Assembly: GCA_963556145.1 (NCBI GenBank)
Contig: OY744468.1
Span: 682,001-746,000 of the forward strand
DNA from: Hygrocybe punicea
Lineage: Eukaryota; Basidiomycota; Agaricomycetes; Agaricales; Hygrophoraceae
Reading direction: 5' to 3'
Length of the DNA: 64,000 nt
In this document: positions 1-11,619 of the stretch, one piece after another
Numbering within the stretch: the stretch's first letter is position 1
Layout: each line of letters opens with the position of its first letter
Notes under the pieces: model-generated
What the model was told of the DNA's origin: nothing
The model's input: the letters and a program-made list of their open reading frames with translations, nothing else
The model's database searches: none
Translations under genes and position numbers: made by a program

Positions 1-510
1 ATGTCACAGACATGTGTTAAAAATACATGTCCACAACAAAACAAAAAAGTGAGGAGCCAACTATCACAAAATTGAGTTGGGTGTATTTGGATTTGTATGG
101 CACAAGACTATCTACTCACAACTGGCGCTGAGCCTTCTTCCCCGAGTTCTGCACCTTTTTGACTGTAATCCCTCATTCTAAAAATTGATTTTGGTGAGAG
201 AGTGGGAATTTGGCTGTGGAATTCCACAGGGAATTCCCGGAATCCTGACTGGGAATCCAGTGGGATGTGTATGGAATCAGACAGTGCTCCACAAGGTTGT
301 GATCCTTACGACATCTTACATAAACCTCTCCACTACATCAGATATTTACGGTACATTTCAGTAGTTGTTTCAGGATATGTTCAGGCTGAGGCCGATACTA
401 ATTGTTTTGCTGATGCCAAAACGAATGAAATGTTTAGAGCTGTGACAACATTAGGTGTTCATTACTCGTGAAGACAAATTTGCCTTCCCAATTGGTGCAA
501 AAGAATTTCA

Positions 511-822
511 GGCTGATGCCGATGCCGATGCTGATGCCGATGCTCAATCTGATGCTTATGCCAACTCTGTTGCTATTATCATTCAATGGTATATTCAATT
601 TGAGTCCTACACTAACAAAGAGGCCGATGCTGATGCCAATGCCAATGCCAATGCTGACTAACCCAGTGGTCTGACCCGAAGAACACAGAACATCAGCCCA
701 ATGGTCTGCCATGGGTAACAATGACCCCCACAGAACATCAGCCCAATGGTCTGACATGGGTAACAATGCCCCTGCAGAACATCAGCCCAACAGTCTGACA
801 TGTGTGACAATATTCTGGCAGA
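511..822. repeat. GATGCC hexamer runs and a 45-bp minisatellite
   Basis: Positions 511-550 and 623-657 are runs of GATGCC/GATGCT/AATGCC. From 686 a unit of about 45 bases beginning CAGAACATCAGCCCA recurs at 686, 731 and 775. Reading frames through it are low-complexity (alternating Asp-Ala or Met-Pro) and are not treated as genes. I see no gene in 1-978. Confidence 0.8.
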
Positions 823-978
823 GACTTGGCCCACCCGTCTGACTCAATAACTTTGACATTCCTTAGTTGCACCATCAAGAACCTAACAATATCATTTTAT
901 CAGCCCAGATCAGCTGGCCCATCTCGGACTTAACATTGTCAACCTTGGTTGACCCATCCGACACAGGAAAAGTCACAG

Positions 979-1086
979 CATGATGTGGTTGGCCATAGGA
1001 TCAATACATTCAAGCATGTGGATGACATGATGAAGAGCATTTCACTCAAAGTGCAATGGGTCATGGTCTTGGGAGTGCTGAAATGA
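979..1086 (+). pseudogene. C-terminal fragment of gene X (copy A)
   Basis: About 35 codons ending in TGA match the C-terminus of the X gene at 51784-53807: both contain VGH, INTFK, a DD pair, KSIS and QWVMVLG. Nothing recognisable precedes the match, so this is a stranded 3' end. It converges on the Y fragment at 1165-1402, and the longer copies at 51.4-51.9 kb converge in the same way. I do not recognise a function for X. Confidence 0.7.
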
Positions 1087-1164
1087 TTTCTCCACATATC
1101 ATTGTTTATATTTGTATCTTACGTCTGTCTTGTGAATAAACACAAACCGATTCATTGAGTGATA

Positions 1165-1402
1165 TTACAAATATGAGTATGGACTTTTGATGTCAACCAA
1201 CAGTTTATAAAAAACCCCTGCAAAAGTGTCTGCCAAAGAGCCAATGGGTACTCAAACTGATTTTGGACCTGACTTCATGTTGGACCAGAGGCTGCATGTG
1301 TGATAATGTTCCACCTCGTTCATGAAATACGACACAGTGTCCATTTGGAATCCACAATAAGTGATATGTCCATATGGCAAAAGACACTCATCAATGGTTT
1401 TC
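1165..1402 (-). pseudogene. C-terminal fragment of gene Y (copy A)
   Basis: The minus strand encodes FMNEVEHYHTCSLWSNMK followed by a KS..PIGSLADTF stretch and a TAA. It matches the ends of the Y gene (56597-61948) and of the Y fragment at 51430-51608. A further match, GKPLMSVFC..DISLIVDS, lies in another frame just upstream, so at least one frameshift is present. Similarity stops at about 1402, where a minisatellite begins. The function is unknown; relics of the same family occur three times here. Confidence 0.7.
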
Positions 1403-1800
1403 CACCGTCTGCCATATATTGGCTGCCCATCAGACATGGGTTGGCCGACCATCTGCCATATATTGGCTGCCCATCAGACGTGGGTTGGCCAACCCACTTG
1501 CATATTTGGCTGGCTAGGAAGCCTGGGTTGGCTGACCCACTGGATCTATTGGCTGGCCATCAGTCCTGGGTTGGCCAACCCATTGGGATATATTGGCTGG
1601 TAATCTGGCATGGGTTAGCCGACCCACTGGCATATATGGGCTTGCCATCAAGCATGGGTTGCCCAACCATATCGGCTCCCTATCAGGCATTGGCCAGCAA
1701 ACCTGCAGGGATATTTTACCTGGCCATCAGGCATTGGTTGGCTGACTAGCAGAGAAATGTGGTTGGCCAGCAGAAATGGGTTGGCTGATGCATTGGCTGG
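1403..1800 (+). repeat. GW minisatellite, left copy
   Basis: Tandem units of roughly 45-50 bases contain ATATATTGGCTGCCCATCAG and CATGGGTTGGCCGACC. The array returns inverted at 7710-8090 and again at 58259-58705. All three copies touch Y-family sequence, which suggests the array is part of that gene family (perhaps intronic) and not an independent satellite. Confidence 0.85.
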
Positions 1801-2053
1801 CCAGTTAACATAAATTAATCAACCAGCACAAGCTGGTTTTCACAGAGGTGGGTGGTCATTTCACCTAGCCAATAGGTATGACTGAGCAATATGAGAGATT
1901 TATCTTGTCTGGTCACATGCTCCAATTTCAAGACAACCAATTACATGAAAAGTGGCTGGTTCAATCAAGTAACATTCTTCTATGTACTCACATATTTTCA
2001 TCTTGAGAAGATATCTGAAGATCATATTTGTGCACCTCCAAACGTCCTCCCAG

Positions 2054-2260
2054 GGACTTAGGGTTAGGGTTAGCAGCGATAAAATCAATAAATACTGACA
2101 GATGGCCACCAGCGATTTACATTACATCCACTAAAGTACAACAATGTGAAATAACACATTTAAGTGTAAAAAGAGCACTTCACAGAAAATACAGAAAAGT
2201 CATTCAGTCTCAATCTCAAAGAAGGAGCTCTTCTCCTTCTTGATCGAGACTGATTGAAAA
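2054..2260 (+). repeat. Telomere-like hexamers plus short perfect-type palindrome
   Basis: TTAGGGTTAGGGTTAG at 2058-2073 is followed about 140 bases later by a palindrome of about 50 bases centred on GGAGCTC (2205-2257). The same pair occurs inverted at 6925-7093 and again at 63808-63994. The hexamer run is too short to be a chromosome end. It is part of a dispersed repeat. Confidence 0.75.
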
Positions 2261-3099
2261 TACAAACAAAACACAATGCAAGAAATTGAGACAAGTAAAA
2301 TACATCACCTGTTGATGCAATGTCAATAATACAAGGATTAATAATGAAAATGAGACTTACCCAACAAATTCTTGTTGATGCCACCAGGCCTGCTACAAGT
2401 AGGTTGCCCAGCCAGGAACTCAGGTGGATTCACCCTCCCTGAATTACTAATCGAAGACCCATGGTGGCAAGTGCTCATTGCTGAGGACCCACCACCGATG
2501 GTTGGGCATGCAGAGATACCACAATATTCACTAAAACGTAATCCTTGAACAGAGTATTGTTAGTAATCAACTAACAGAAATCCCTTATCTGAATGCAAAC
2601 ATGACAAAGACAATACCTGACTGTGAAAAAAGCACCAGCAGATAGAGTAGCCTGTGAACTAAACAGCAAATCCAACTGAAATCACATACCAGTCATGCCA
2701 ATAACACTCCAGAATCTCTGGTTGTTGCCTGGTACAACAACCAAAGATCCTGTCATGTTATCAAAGGTGGCAGTGGTGTAGTGAGGTAAGAAGAAAATTT
2801 CAACCGCATTTGATGGGCTTGTAGTTATCTGGTCTTGTAGTTATTTGTTCATATGACGACATGTTGTGTTGACTATGTCACACATGTGTCACAATATGGG
2901 ATGTGACACCGCTGGGCGCCCAGCGTGACATGACATCACACACATGTGATGTGTCATGTGTAGACACGCTTTGTTGATCATCATGTGATACACACATTCT
3001 GACTTTCAGGCCAGGTAAGTGGCAAGTCATTTATGTATTCTACATAGATAAAAAATTAAATAAGGACGGTGGGGGGATTCCCCACCCTCATCTCATATC

Positions 3100-3905
3100 A
3101 CTTGTAACTTGTCCTCCAGCCCCCACCTGTTCCGTTGCTGCTGCTGCTTTTCCCCACCCCTGCGGCTGCTGCAACCGTTCCTGGCCCTGGTCCCGCTGCT
3201 GCTGCCGTTGCCATCGCTGCTGCTGCTGGTGCTGCTGTTGCTGTTCCCGCTGCTGCTGCCGCTGCTGCTGTTTGCGCTGCTGGTGCCAGTGTTGCTCCTG
3301 TTGCTCCTGCCATTCCTGCTGGCTGCTGCTGCTGCTTCCATTGACATTCCCAGGATTCCCCACCAGTCCCGCTGCTGCTGCCGCCCCCGGCCCTGGCCCT
3401 GGCCCTGCCACTGCCTTGCTGTCTTTGTTGCTGCCCTCATTGTTGTCATTGCCGTCCATGCTGTCGTCATTGCCATCCACACTGTTGCCATTCCTGTGCT
3501 TGCTGTCATCGTTGCCGTCCCTGTGGTCGTCGTTCCGGTCCCCATGGTCATCGTTCCAGTACCCATGGTTGTCGTTCTGGTCCCCGCTGTTGTCGTTGCT
3601 GTCCCCATGGTTGTCGTTCTGGTCCCCATTGTGGTCATTGCCATCCCCGCTGTCGTCGTTGCCATCCATGCTGTCGTCGTTCAGTTGCCATCTCCGTCCT
3701 CGTTGTTCTGGTCCTCATTTCCATTCTTGTTGTTCCGGTCCTCATTTCCATTCTCATTGTTCTGGTCCTCGTTCTGGTCCTTGTTGTTGCCGTTCCTGGA
3801 CCCATCGTGTTCACGGTCGTCGTCCATGTCATTCTGTTATGTGTGTCGCATCGTTGGCTTCCGTCCTGGCGTTGCTGTTGGTGTGAGAGTTGTTGTGGTC
3901 ATCTA
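3100..3905. repeat. Triplet-periodic low-complexity block
   Basis: Runs of CTG/GTTGTCGTT/CCCATGGTC triplets stay open in several frames on both strands and give Asp/Asn/Gly-, Gln/Ser- or Thr/Met-rich translations. This is the expected result of a three-base period and is not evidence for a protein. Its inverted partner is 5060-6000. Confidence 0.8.
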
Positions 3906-5059
3906 ATGTGACATTGCCAGAAAAGACCTAAAAACTATGTGGAATTAGTTAGTAACAAAAGAAACATAAAATGAACACTTAGCGTGCTGTTCTTCTACAC
4001 CTTTTGCCCATCGAAGTCGAGATGAACAGTGACGTGGCTTGAACACGCAGGAGAATTTCAACCGGAATTTGCTGATTTCCTAAATGGGGCTGAATTGCCA
4101 TATTGGTACAGGTGGCTGGATTTTCTTAATGTTATTACATGCTGTATAACAGCTCAATGGCCAGGGGAAGGCCCTGCAGGGATGTAGGTATCCCATACCC
4201 ACAAGTAGGGCGATTTGTGTATTTTATTTGATCCTACAGAGAGAGCTATTCACAATTTATTTTATTCCTCTGCCAAGATTAGACCCTTAAACACCCAACT
4301 TTGTGAGTACTCATCTAGAAAATCTAAAATTAATTCTAGCAATGCTAGGTGAAGCATACTTCATTGTCACAATAAGTGCCTGGCACTTAGTACTCCAGGA
4401 AATGTGTTGTAGCCAAAATGTGTTTGGAACTTCACATTATTGGCCAGTCAATCAAAGTCCTGTTATTTGGATTCAAGTCATGCAACTCACAGCTTTACCA
4501 TTTATTGGCTACAACACATTTCCTGGAGTACGAACTGCCAGGCACTTATTCTAACAATGATGTATACTTTACCTAGTACTGCTAGAATTAATTTTGGATT
4601 TTCTAGCTGAGTACTTGCAAAGTTGGGTGTTCAAGGGTCCAATTTTGGCAGAGGAATAAAATACTTTGTGAATATCTCCCCATGTAAAACCAAACAAAAT
4701 AAAAGGATTTGCCTCAGGGGTAGGCATACCATACCTACATCCCTGCAGGGCCTTGCCCTGGCCATTGAGCTGTTATACAGCATGTAATAGCATTAAGAAA
4801 ATCCAGCCACCTGTACTAACATGGCAATTCGGCCCTGTTTAGGCAATTGGCAAATGCGGGGTGAAATTCTCACGCGTGTTCAAGCCACGTCACTGTTCAT
4901 CTTGACTTCAATGGGCAAAAGGTGTAGAAGAAAAGCACGCTAAGTTTTCATTTTATGTTTCTTTTGTTTACTCTAACTAATTCCACATGGTTTTTAGGTC
5001 TTTTCTGGCAACATCGTGTCAGACGACCACGACACCAACAGCAATGCCAGGATGGAAGC

Positions 5060-6000
5060 TAACGACGTGACCCCCATAACAGAATGACATGGATGACGAC
5101 CATGGACACGATGGGTCCAGGAACGGCGATAATGAGGACCAGAATGAGGACCGGAATGATGAGAATGGAGACCGCAAATGAACGACGACAGCATGGACTG
5201 CAATGACGACAGAATGGATGGCGACCATGGGTACCGGAATGACGACCACGGGGACAGCAACAATGACAGCAGGGACGGCAATGATGATAACAAGGATGGC
5301 AATGGAGATGGCAACAACGACAGCAAGCACACAAACGACAACAGTGTGGATGGCAACGACAACAATGAGGACAGCAACAAAGATGGCGAGGCAGCAGCGG
5401 GACCAGGACCGTGAATGGCAGCAGCAGCAGCATAACCGGAACGGCGGCAGGACCAGGACCAGGACCAGGACCGGGAACAGCAGCAGCAGTGGGACTGGAA
5501 CTGTGAATGGCAGCAGCAGCGTAACTGGAACGGCAGCAGGACCAGGACCAGGACTAGGAACTTCAGCAGCAGCAGGACCGGGAATGGCTACAGCAGCCGC
5601 AATGGCAATGGCAGCGGGACCAGTGGGAATGGGAATGTCAACGGAAACAGGATGGGAATGGTGAGAGCAACGGTAAGTCTTCTTTTTTTTTGCTTATTTC
5701 ATGCATGACTAATAACTTTTAGCCATAACTGCGCTGGCCATGGCACTGCCAATGCAAACGGCATGGGCAGCAGCAATGGGTTTGGCAGGGGAAAAGGCAG
5801 CGGCAACCGGAGCAGCAGCATAACAGGCAGCAGCGGGACTGGGACCAGAAACGGTGGCAGCAGCAGCCGCAACAGCAATGGCAGCAGCGGGACCAGGACC
5901 GGAACGGTGGCAGCTAGGGCAGCAATGGCAGCAATGGAAGCAGTGGTGGCAATGGCAGCAGCAGCATTGATGGTGATGGCAGCAGCAGCACTGGTTGGAT
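5060..6000. repeat. Triplet-periodic block with an embedded intron-like sequence
   Basis: GAC/AAC/GGC/AGC triplet repeats form the partner of 3100-3905. They are split at about 5672-5722 by a canonical small-intron sequence: a GTAAGT donor, a CTAAT branch-like site and a TTTTAG acceptor. The plus-strand translation is Asn/Asp/Gly then Gly/Ser/Ala-rich. A spliced transcript is possible but no known domain appears. Confidence 0.7.
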
Positions 6001-6924
6001 AATATTTTATTCTTGTTGTAAGGTAGTCTCAATATATCTCAACTATACACGGTTTTGCCATGAAAATGTGAAAAATTAATGTATATAAATGAAGTGTTTG
6101 AGCTCAGCAAGTGCCGGAAACAGCCAATATAATATCAAGCCAATTAAGGTCGAGGTGTGACAGGTATCACATGATCATCAAGGGACATGACATGTCACAC
6201 CTGCTGGGCGCCTAGCACATCACATGACAAGGACATCGCATGACGATCAACACAACGTGTAAGTCACGTAACCAAATAAATGCAAGCACATCAAACACGG
6301 TTGAAATTTTCATCTTGGCTCACTACCACCACTACCACCTTGGGTGACACTACAGGATCCTTGGTTGTTGTACCGGACAACAACCAGAGATTCTGGAGTG
6401 TCATTGGCATAACTGGTATGTAATTTCCTCAGGCTTTGTTCTCATGTCTGTTTCGTTCACAGGGCTACTTTATTATTATGGTATGTTCTTTTTCTGCTGT
6501 TGAGTATCATCTTGGTTCTGGTTGCATCCAGCTAAGTGTTTGATGACTATTACCTCAGTGCTAACAGTTTGTTTTCGAAGTATCCCTGTCAATGAAGATT
6601 GTAGCATCTCTGTATGCTCCACCGTCGGTGGCTAGTCCTCAGCAATGAGCGCTGGCCACCATGGGTTTCCGATATTAGGAGTTCAGGGAGGGTGAATCCA
6701 CCTGGATTTCCTTGCTAGGCAACCTACTTGTAGTGGGCCTGGTGGCATCGACAAAACTTCATTGGGTAAGTCTTATTTTCATTATTATTAATCTTTATAT
6801 GATTGACATTGTACAAATAGGTGATGTATTGTATTTGTCTCAATTTTTTGTTTTGTTTGTATTTTCATGGCCTCTTTTACAATTGTTGTTATGTTTTCGA
6901 AAGATTTTGACATTATTTCTCTGG

Positions 6925-7093
6925 TCAGTCATTCTTGATCAAGACTGGATGACATTTATCTCTAGCTTCATTTGCATTTCTGTCTTTTTGTTTTCACACT
7001 TGAATTAGTTGTTCGTGTCATTGTAATTGTATATACATAATGTTGTGCGGATGTGGAAGATTTATTGAATTTTCTAACCCCTAACCCTAACGC
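6925..7093 (-). repeat. Inverted copy of telomere-like plus palindrome repeat
   Basis: CCCCTAACCCTAACGCTAA at 7076-7094 and a degenerate palindrome around CTTGATCAAG (6930-6955) mirror the pair at 2054-2260 as part of the large palindrome. Confidence 0.65.
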
Positions 7094-7147
7094 TAAGTTG
7101 CTGTGTTAGGAAACACCTTGAAGTGTGATGGAACTGATGTTGATATA

Positions 7148-7458
7148 TAGTGAATGGCACAGGTATGACAACCCGCACGGGTCATGGGTAAGGGTAGCCT
7201 CGGGTACAGGTACGGGTACGATTCTCCTACCCATGAGCTTGATTTTAAGCCCTGGATTGTCCAAAACGGTCAAGTATTGGGTGAGTTATGATCAAACCAA
7301 TCATTCTTCATTGTTTTGATTATAACTCACTCAATACTTGACTGTTTTAGATGATCCGGGGCTCAAAATGATGGGTAAACCCGCTGGATCATGGGTTAGC
7401 TGCAAGTACAGGTACGGGTACAGCACCAATACCCACAGGTTACCTGTGCCATTCACTA
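7148..7458. mobile_element. 311-bp foldback MITE with hAT features
   Basis: The element starts TAGTGAATGGCAC and ends GTGCCATTCACTA, giving a 13-base terminal inverted repeat. It is flanked on both sides by the identical 8-base duplication TTGATATA. GGGTACGGGTA-like subterminal repeats and a long central hairpin (AACGGTCAAGTATTGGG against its complement) fill it. There is no coding capacity, so it would depend on a hAT transposase. The element at 61031-61372 is the same family. Confidence 0.92.
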
Positions 7459-8094
7459 TTGATATATCTTGTCCAAACTAGAATATTGGACTCCATGAGA
7501 GGAATATTACTGGATTGAACCAGCTACTTATGACTTATTTGATGGTTGTGGAATTGGGCCATAGTGAGCAAACAAGATCAGTCTCTCTGTTCACCAAGTG
7601 AGATCTATTAGCTAAATAAAATGTGAAAAGTGATTCATACAAGACCGAGGCACTTCCTAGAATGAAGTAATGTAAGACACAGAAATTTGCTGCATGGTGA
7701 ATAGTTGTTAGCCAATGGTGCCAACCCAGCCTTGATGACCAGCCATATGGCCCTGCTGCTCAGCTGACCCATGCTCTATAGCTAGTGAATATATCCAGTG
7801 GGTTGACTGTCCCAGGTCTGATGGGCAGCCAATATATGGCAGACGGTCGGCCAACCCATGCCTGATGAGCAGCCAATATATCCCAGAGGTCGGCCAACCC
7901 GTGTCTGATGGCAAGCTGAAACCCCCACTGGGTTACGGGGAATATCGCCTGGTTGGCCAACCCACTCAGGCTGGCCAGCTGTATGCCTCAGCCAAGCCAT
8001 CTGCCTTGGGAAAAGATATTGGTCGGCTGAGGTCGGCTGGCCCACTTCAAGTGGGAATTGTCCATCTCGGCTGACCCATGTTTCATGAAAAAGA

Positions 8095-8150
8095 TATGCT
8101 GAAAGGGCTCAAGACGTTGGATTTATGTCACCTGACAATGGAGAGTGTCA
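8095..8150 (+). pseudogene. Short Y-family fragment beside the right GW array
   Basis: The reverse complement contains GAGCCCTTTCAG, CATATCTTTTTC and ATGAAACATGGGTCAGCC, matching the Y gene around 58235-58275, where the GW array also starts. The right edge of the large palindrome therefore also ends in Y-family DNA. Confidence 0.55.
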
Positions 8151-8151
8151 A

Positions 8152-9084
8152 TAGTGAATGGCACGGGTCTGGGTAAACCTGCGGGTTTTGCCGTGGGTTT
8201 AGCCATGGGTCTGGGTCCGGGTCCGGGTCACACTTTTGTGACCCACGGCTGTACCCGTACCCACAACGGGTAACCTGTGACTACAGGTCACACAAGTGAC
8301 GCGTCGCGTTCAACTTGAATGCGACACGTTGAACGACAAGGCAGAGACCAGTACGAAGCTGGTCTCTGCTAAAGGTAAGTTCTTTTCTTTCTTTTACACC
8401 ATTACTTATGAAATTTACAGGTACAACTACAGCTTCACCCAAGGAATGCAAACGCAAACGCAGGTGCAAATGGCCACAACGAAAATGACGGCGACAACGA
8501 CTAAAATGACAACGACGACGGCAGAAACAGCGAGTGCAAGGGCCACGGTGGCAACAACAACGACTAAAACGACGACGACGATGAATAAAATGATAACAAC
8601 AACAACAACCACAGCAACGGCAAGTGCAAGGGCCATGGCAGCAACGCCAAGCAATGCCAGCCCGGGGGAGTGGTGCATCCACCCCCCGGTTGCCAGGTGA
8701 GCCAATGACAATTTCATTCATTTGCAACTTACTAGCAATTCCCCCAGCCCAGGACCACCGTTAACAAGTACGGCCCACGTGTCCAATGACGCAGTGTCTG
8801 CCGCCCGTCATTCTGTCTGCACACCATGCCAGGCCAGTCCGTTCCACCTCGCGAACACTCGGTGACACGTCAATTGACATGCGTCCGGTGTTGCGAGGTC
8901 GAATAGGTGGCATGGGCTGGCAAAATAAGAGGGACCCGAGGGTTACCCGCCACGGGTACAGGTCCCAGGTAACCCTCGGCTCGGAATGTGAGTACCTGCA
9001 ACAAAACCCATACCCCGAGGGCAGGTACAGGTTTTTAACGGGTACGGGTATGGTAACCCCTGGGTAATTCCATGCCATTCACTA
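8152..9084. mobile_element. Non-autonomous hAT-like element, 933 bp
   Basis: Terminal repeats TAGTGAATGGCA / TGCCATTCACTA are flanked by AGTGTCAA (8144-8151) and AGTGGCAA (9085-9092), a target-site duplication matching at 7 of 8 bases. Both ends are rich in GGGTACGGG/GGGTAACC. Inside, an intron-like segment (GTAAGTTC to TTTACAG, about 8375-8420) precedes a triplet repeat of ACG/ACA/AAAATGAC (8440-8640). No transposase is encoded. Confidence 0.88.
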
Positions 9085-9090
9085 AGTGGC

Positions 9091-9535
9091 AATGATAAAA
9101 CAATGAACATGTGCCAAACATGTTGATCAGCAATGTAATCATTTAGTTCTCTTGAAGGAGCAATATCCACTGAACACATTGAACATGTTCAGTGTGTTCG
9201 GTGGATGTTAATCAACTGGTATGACTGGTTATACTGCACTGAACACATTGAACACGTTTGGTGTGTTTGGTGGACATGTTCTGTGGGCGTTGTTGGATTG
9301 ATACAGCTAGATATACTACACCGAACATGTCCACTGAACACATTGAACATGTTCAATGTGTTCGGTGCAGTATAACCAGTCATACCAGTTGATTAACATC
9401 TGCCAAACATGTCCACTGAACACACCAAACATGTTCGATGTGTTCAGTGCAATATCTGGTCATACTGGTTGATTAACATCCACCGAAAATGTCCACCAAA
9501 CACACCGAACATGTTCGGTGTAGTATATCTAGTCC
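9091..9535. repeat. Array of GAACA/TGTTC palindromes (array 1)
   Basis: Dense inverted sites of the form GAACATGTTC, CACTGAACACATTGAAC and TGTTCGGTGGA, separated by repeats of GTTGATTAACATC and TACTGG. Similar arrays of CGAACA/TGTTCG lie at 47880-48380 and 56040-56460. It lies upstream of the Z fragment at 10560, as array 2 lies upstream of Z at 47481. Confidence 0.75.
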
Positions 9536-10480
9536 TTCTACATCCCTCCCACAAGTCAGACTTGTTGTGTTTTTCTGTCACCGGACCCAGTCCGTGAATA
9601 TTCATTGAACAACATAACTCAATTTATCACCTTACCAACTCAAAAATATTCAATACGCTGATATGCAATATGTAGCTATAAGAAGGGAAATCCTACAACT
9701 ACGAAAGGTGCAAAGGTGCAAGAAAGCTTCAGAAAGCCTACACTAGTATAGGAAAGGGAAGAGAAGTAATATAAGTGTATGAGAAACTCAATAGAAGTGC
9801 TGCGATCAAAACTGGAGTGGTGCGGTTAAAATCGAAGAGATGCGATAAAATCAAAAGTCACAGTGAGATTGAAGGGTCAGACAGTGAGAGAACGTGATGG
9901 AATGTGAAGAGAATGGAACTAGGATGAAGGGAAAGCTCTGAGACGAAGGGGGAATGACAGTCTGTCTTGATTCTCTTGGGGTTCTCTGTCTAGTGGCTCA
10001 TACAGGCAGGTATTTAAACTGTCAGGACAAAGGAAGAGAGATGAAAGGATGATACTAAAAGGAGATATGTGAGATAAAGGGCATATAGAAGAAAGGATAG
10101 GTAAAGAGAACAATAAATGAATATAGAGAACAAAGAGAAGAAAGGAAATACTTCAAAGTGCGATAACTAAATATCTCCGAAGTCACAGAAGATCGCAATA
10201 GTTGTGATGTGATCGGAAGGTCAAAGAGTGGTAAGTCGCATCAAATCGCAAGGAATCATAAAATATATATAATCAGAGCTCAGGATGGCTGAGTGCATAT
10301 CAATGCTATACATGTGGATTTATCTGTGTGCAAGTACTAGTGTTGGACAACTTCCAAGCTCACGCCACATCAAAAACATAAATAAATAGATCTGTTTATG
10401 CAAAGAAGCCGAACATGAGGTTGAACATGTGTGGATTGATGTGGTCATGTGGTTGTGACATCTGTATTTATAGTCTGGAG
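9536..10480. other. Purine-rich non-coding stretch, possible LTR debris
   Basis: No supported gene. It starts with a hairpin (GTCACCGGACC / GGACCCAGTCCGTGA) near 9574 and continues as purine-rich DNA with repeated TGCGATMAAA. It resembles long-terminal-repeat DNA, but I found no matching TG..CA ends with a duplication. A TATTTATAG box at 10467 and several CT-rich blocks precede the ATG of the Z fragment and could be its old promoter. Confidence 0.3.
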
Positions 10481-10559
10481 CCTTGAATAATAAATCCACC
10501 CATTTCTTTTTCTCTCAAATCGCCTCACATGTCAACCAAAAAGTTTTATTTCATCCACC

Positions 10560-10735
10560 ATGTCATTGCCCATCATCAAAACCTCAACACCTGCTATCAA
10601 TCCTGTGGCATTCAAATACTGGCCTGATGCACCACCCAAAAAGCTGCAGGGGCTACATCACATTTTCCAAATCCAGTACATGGTCCCACCCAAGATTCCA
10701 GCACCCAACAAGGAATCCAGCACTGCAAACACTCA
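10560..10735 (+). pseudogene. N-terminal fragment of gene Z (copy A)
   Basis: From ATG the reading frame begins MSLPIIKTSTPA and continues through AFKYWPDAPPKKLQ, IFQIQYMV and PKI.APNK. It is almost the same as the start of Z at 47481 (minus strand). The similarity ends after about 45 codons, and a minisatellite follows from 10808. It is the 5' exon of a truncated copy with no known domain. Confidence 0.75.
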
Positions 10736-10807
10736 TCTCAGAGCATTCAGCAAGATATTACCAACTGACTTGGGATGCCTGAAAATGAGATTGCCCAACT
10801 GACTTGG

Positions 10808-11390
10808 GAATAGTTGAATCAGGCTGAGATATATCCTGGGCCAACTGGGATGGTCCAGGCTGATCTTCTCAGGATATATCCTGGGCCAACTGGAATGGTT
10901 CAGGCTGATGTTCCCAGGATATATCCTGGCCCAACTGACATGGTTCAGGCTGAATTTCTCAGGATATATCCTGGCCCAACTAGGATGGTTCAGGCTGATG
11001 TTTCCAGGATATATCCTGGGCAAACTGAGATGGTCTAGGCTGGTGCTGTCAGGATATATCCTGGCCCAACTGAGAGGGTTCAGGCTGAATTTCTCAGGAT
11101 ATATCCTGGCCCAACTGACATGGTCCAGCCTGATGTTCTCAGGATATATCCTGTGCCAACTGACATGGTTCAGGCTGATGTTCGCAGAATATATCCTGGC
11201 CCAACTGACATTGTCTAGCCTGATTTCCCATGATATATCCTCAGCCAACTGACATTGTCCGGGCTGATTTTCTTAAGATATACCCTGGCCCCACTGACAT
11301 GGTTTAGGTTGATTTTCTCAGGACACCTAACTGGGATGGTCTAGGCTGATGTTATCAGGATATCTCCTGGACCAACTAGGATAGTCTTGG
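10808..11390 (+). repeat. AGGATATATCCTGG minisatellite
   Basis: About 12 units of roughly 45 bases, each with the palindrome AGGATATATCCT followed by GGCCAACTG and GTTCAGGCTGA. An inverted shorter array with the same flank (AGCAAGATATTACCAACT) lies at 16262-16650. Confidence 0.9.
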
Positions 11391-11619
11391 CTGATGCTAA
11401 CCTTCCCAATTATCACATTTCTGTTGAAGATTATCTTTTGGTTGATGTCCTTACTTCACTATTTATTGTCTGCTATTCATAAATCAAAGGTAACATGACT
11501 GTGTATTCTTCACAAAGTATCATATACTTCAACAAACAATTTAGAAGTTCCATATTTCATGTCACCATTCTCATTACATTCAAAGAATGATAGAACTTCT
11601 ATTTTTGGTTGTTACTTGA
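11391..11619. other. AT-rich spacer
   Basis: AT-rich sequence between the minisatellite and the foldback element. I see no gene, repeat or site in it. Confidence 0.5.

Larger units (their letters stand above)
1403..8145. repeat. Giant imperfect palindrome, about 6.7 kb
   Basis: The left arm (about 1403-4411) is repeated in reverse complement by the right arm (about 4506-8145) around a spacer near 4412-4505. Matching blocks in order are 4300-4411 with 4506-4610, 3905-4290 with 4610-5035, 2690-2990 with 6150-6420, 2340-2500 with 6600-6780, 2054-2072 with 7076-7093, 1880-1990 with 7500-7650, and 1403-1800 with 7710-8090. The arms have diverged by substitutions and indels, so this is old. A 311-base hAT-like element at 7148-7458 sits only in the right arm. 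No gene of recognisable function lies inside. Confidence 0.85.

Noticed and set aside
2054..2073. A true telomere or chromosome end
   Set aside because: Only two to three hexamers, internal, and repeated as part of a dispersed unit.
3088..3906. Several long overlapping frames on both strands (up to 265 codons)
   Set aside because: They arise from a three-base sequence period, are open in nearly all frames and show no domain or codon preference.
9574..10374. Solo LTR starting TGTCACCGG
   Set aside because: No matching CA end and no flanking duplication could be found by eye.
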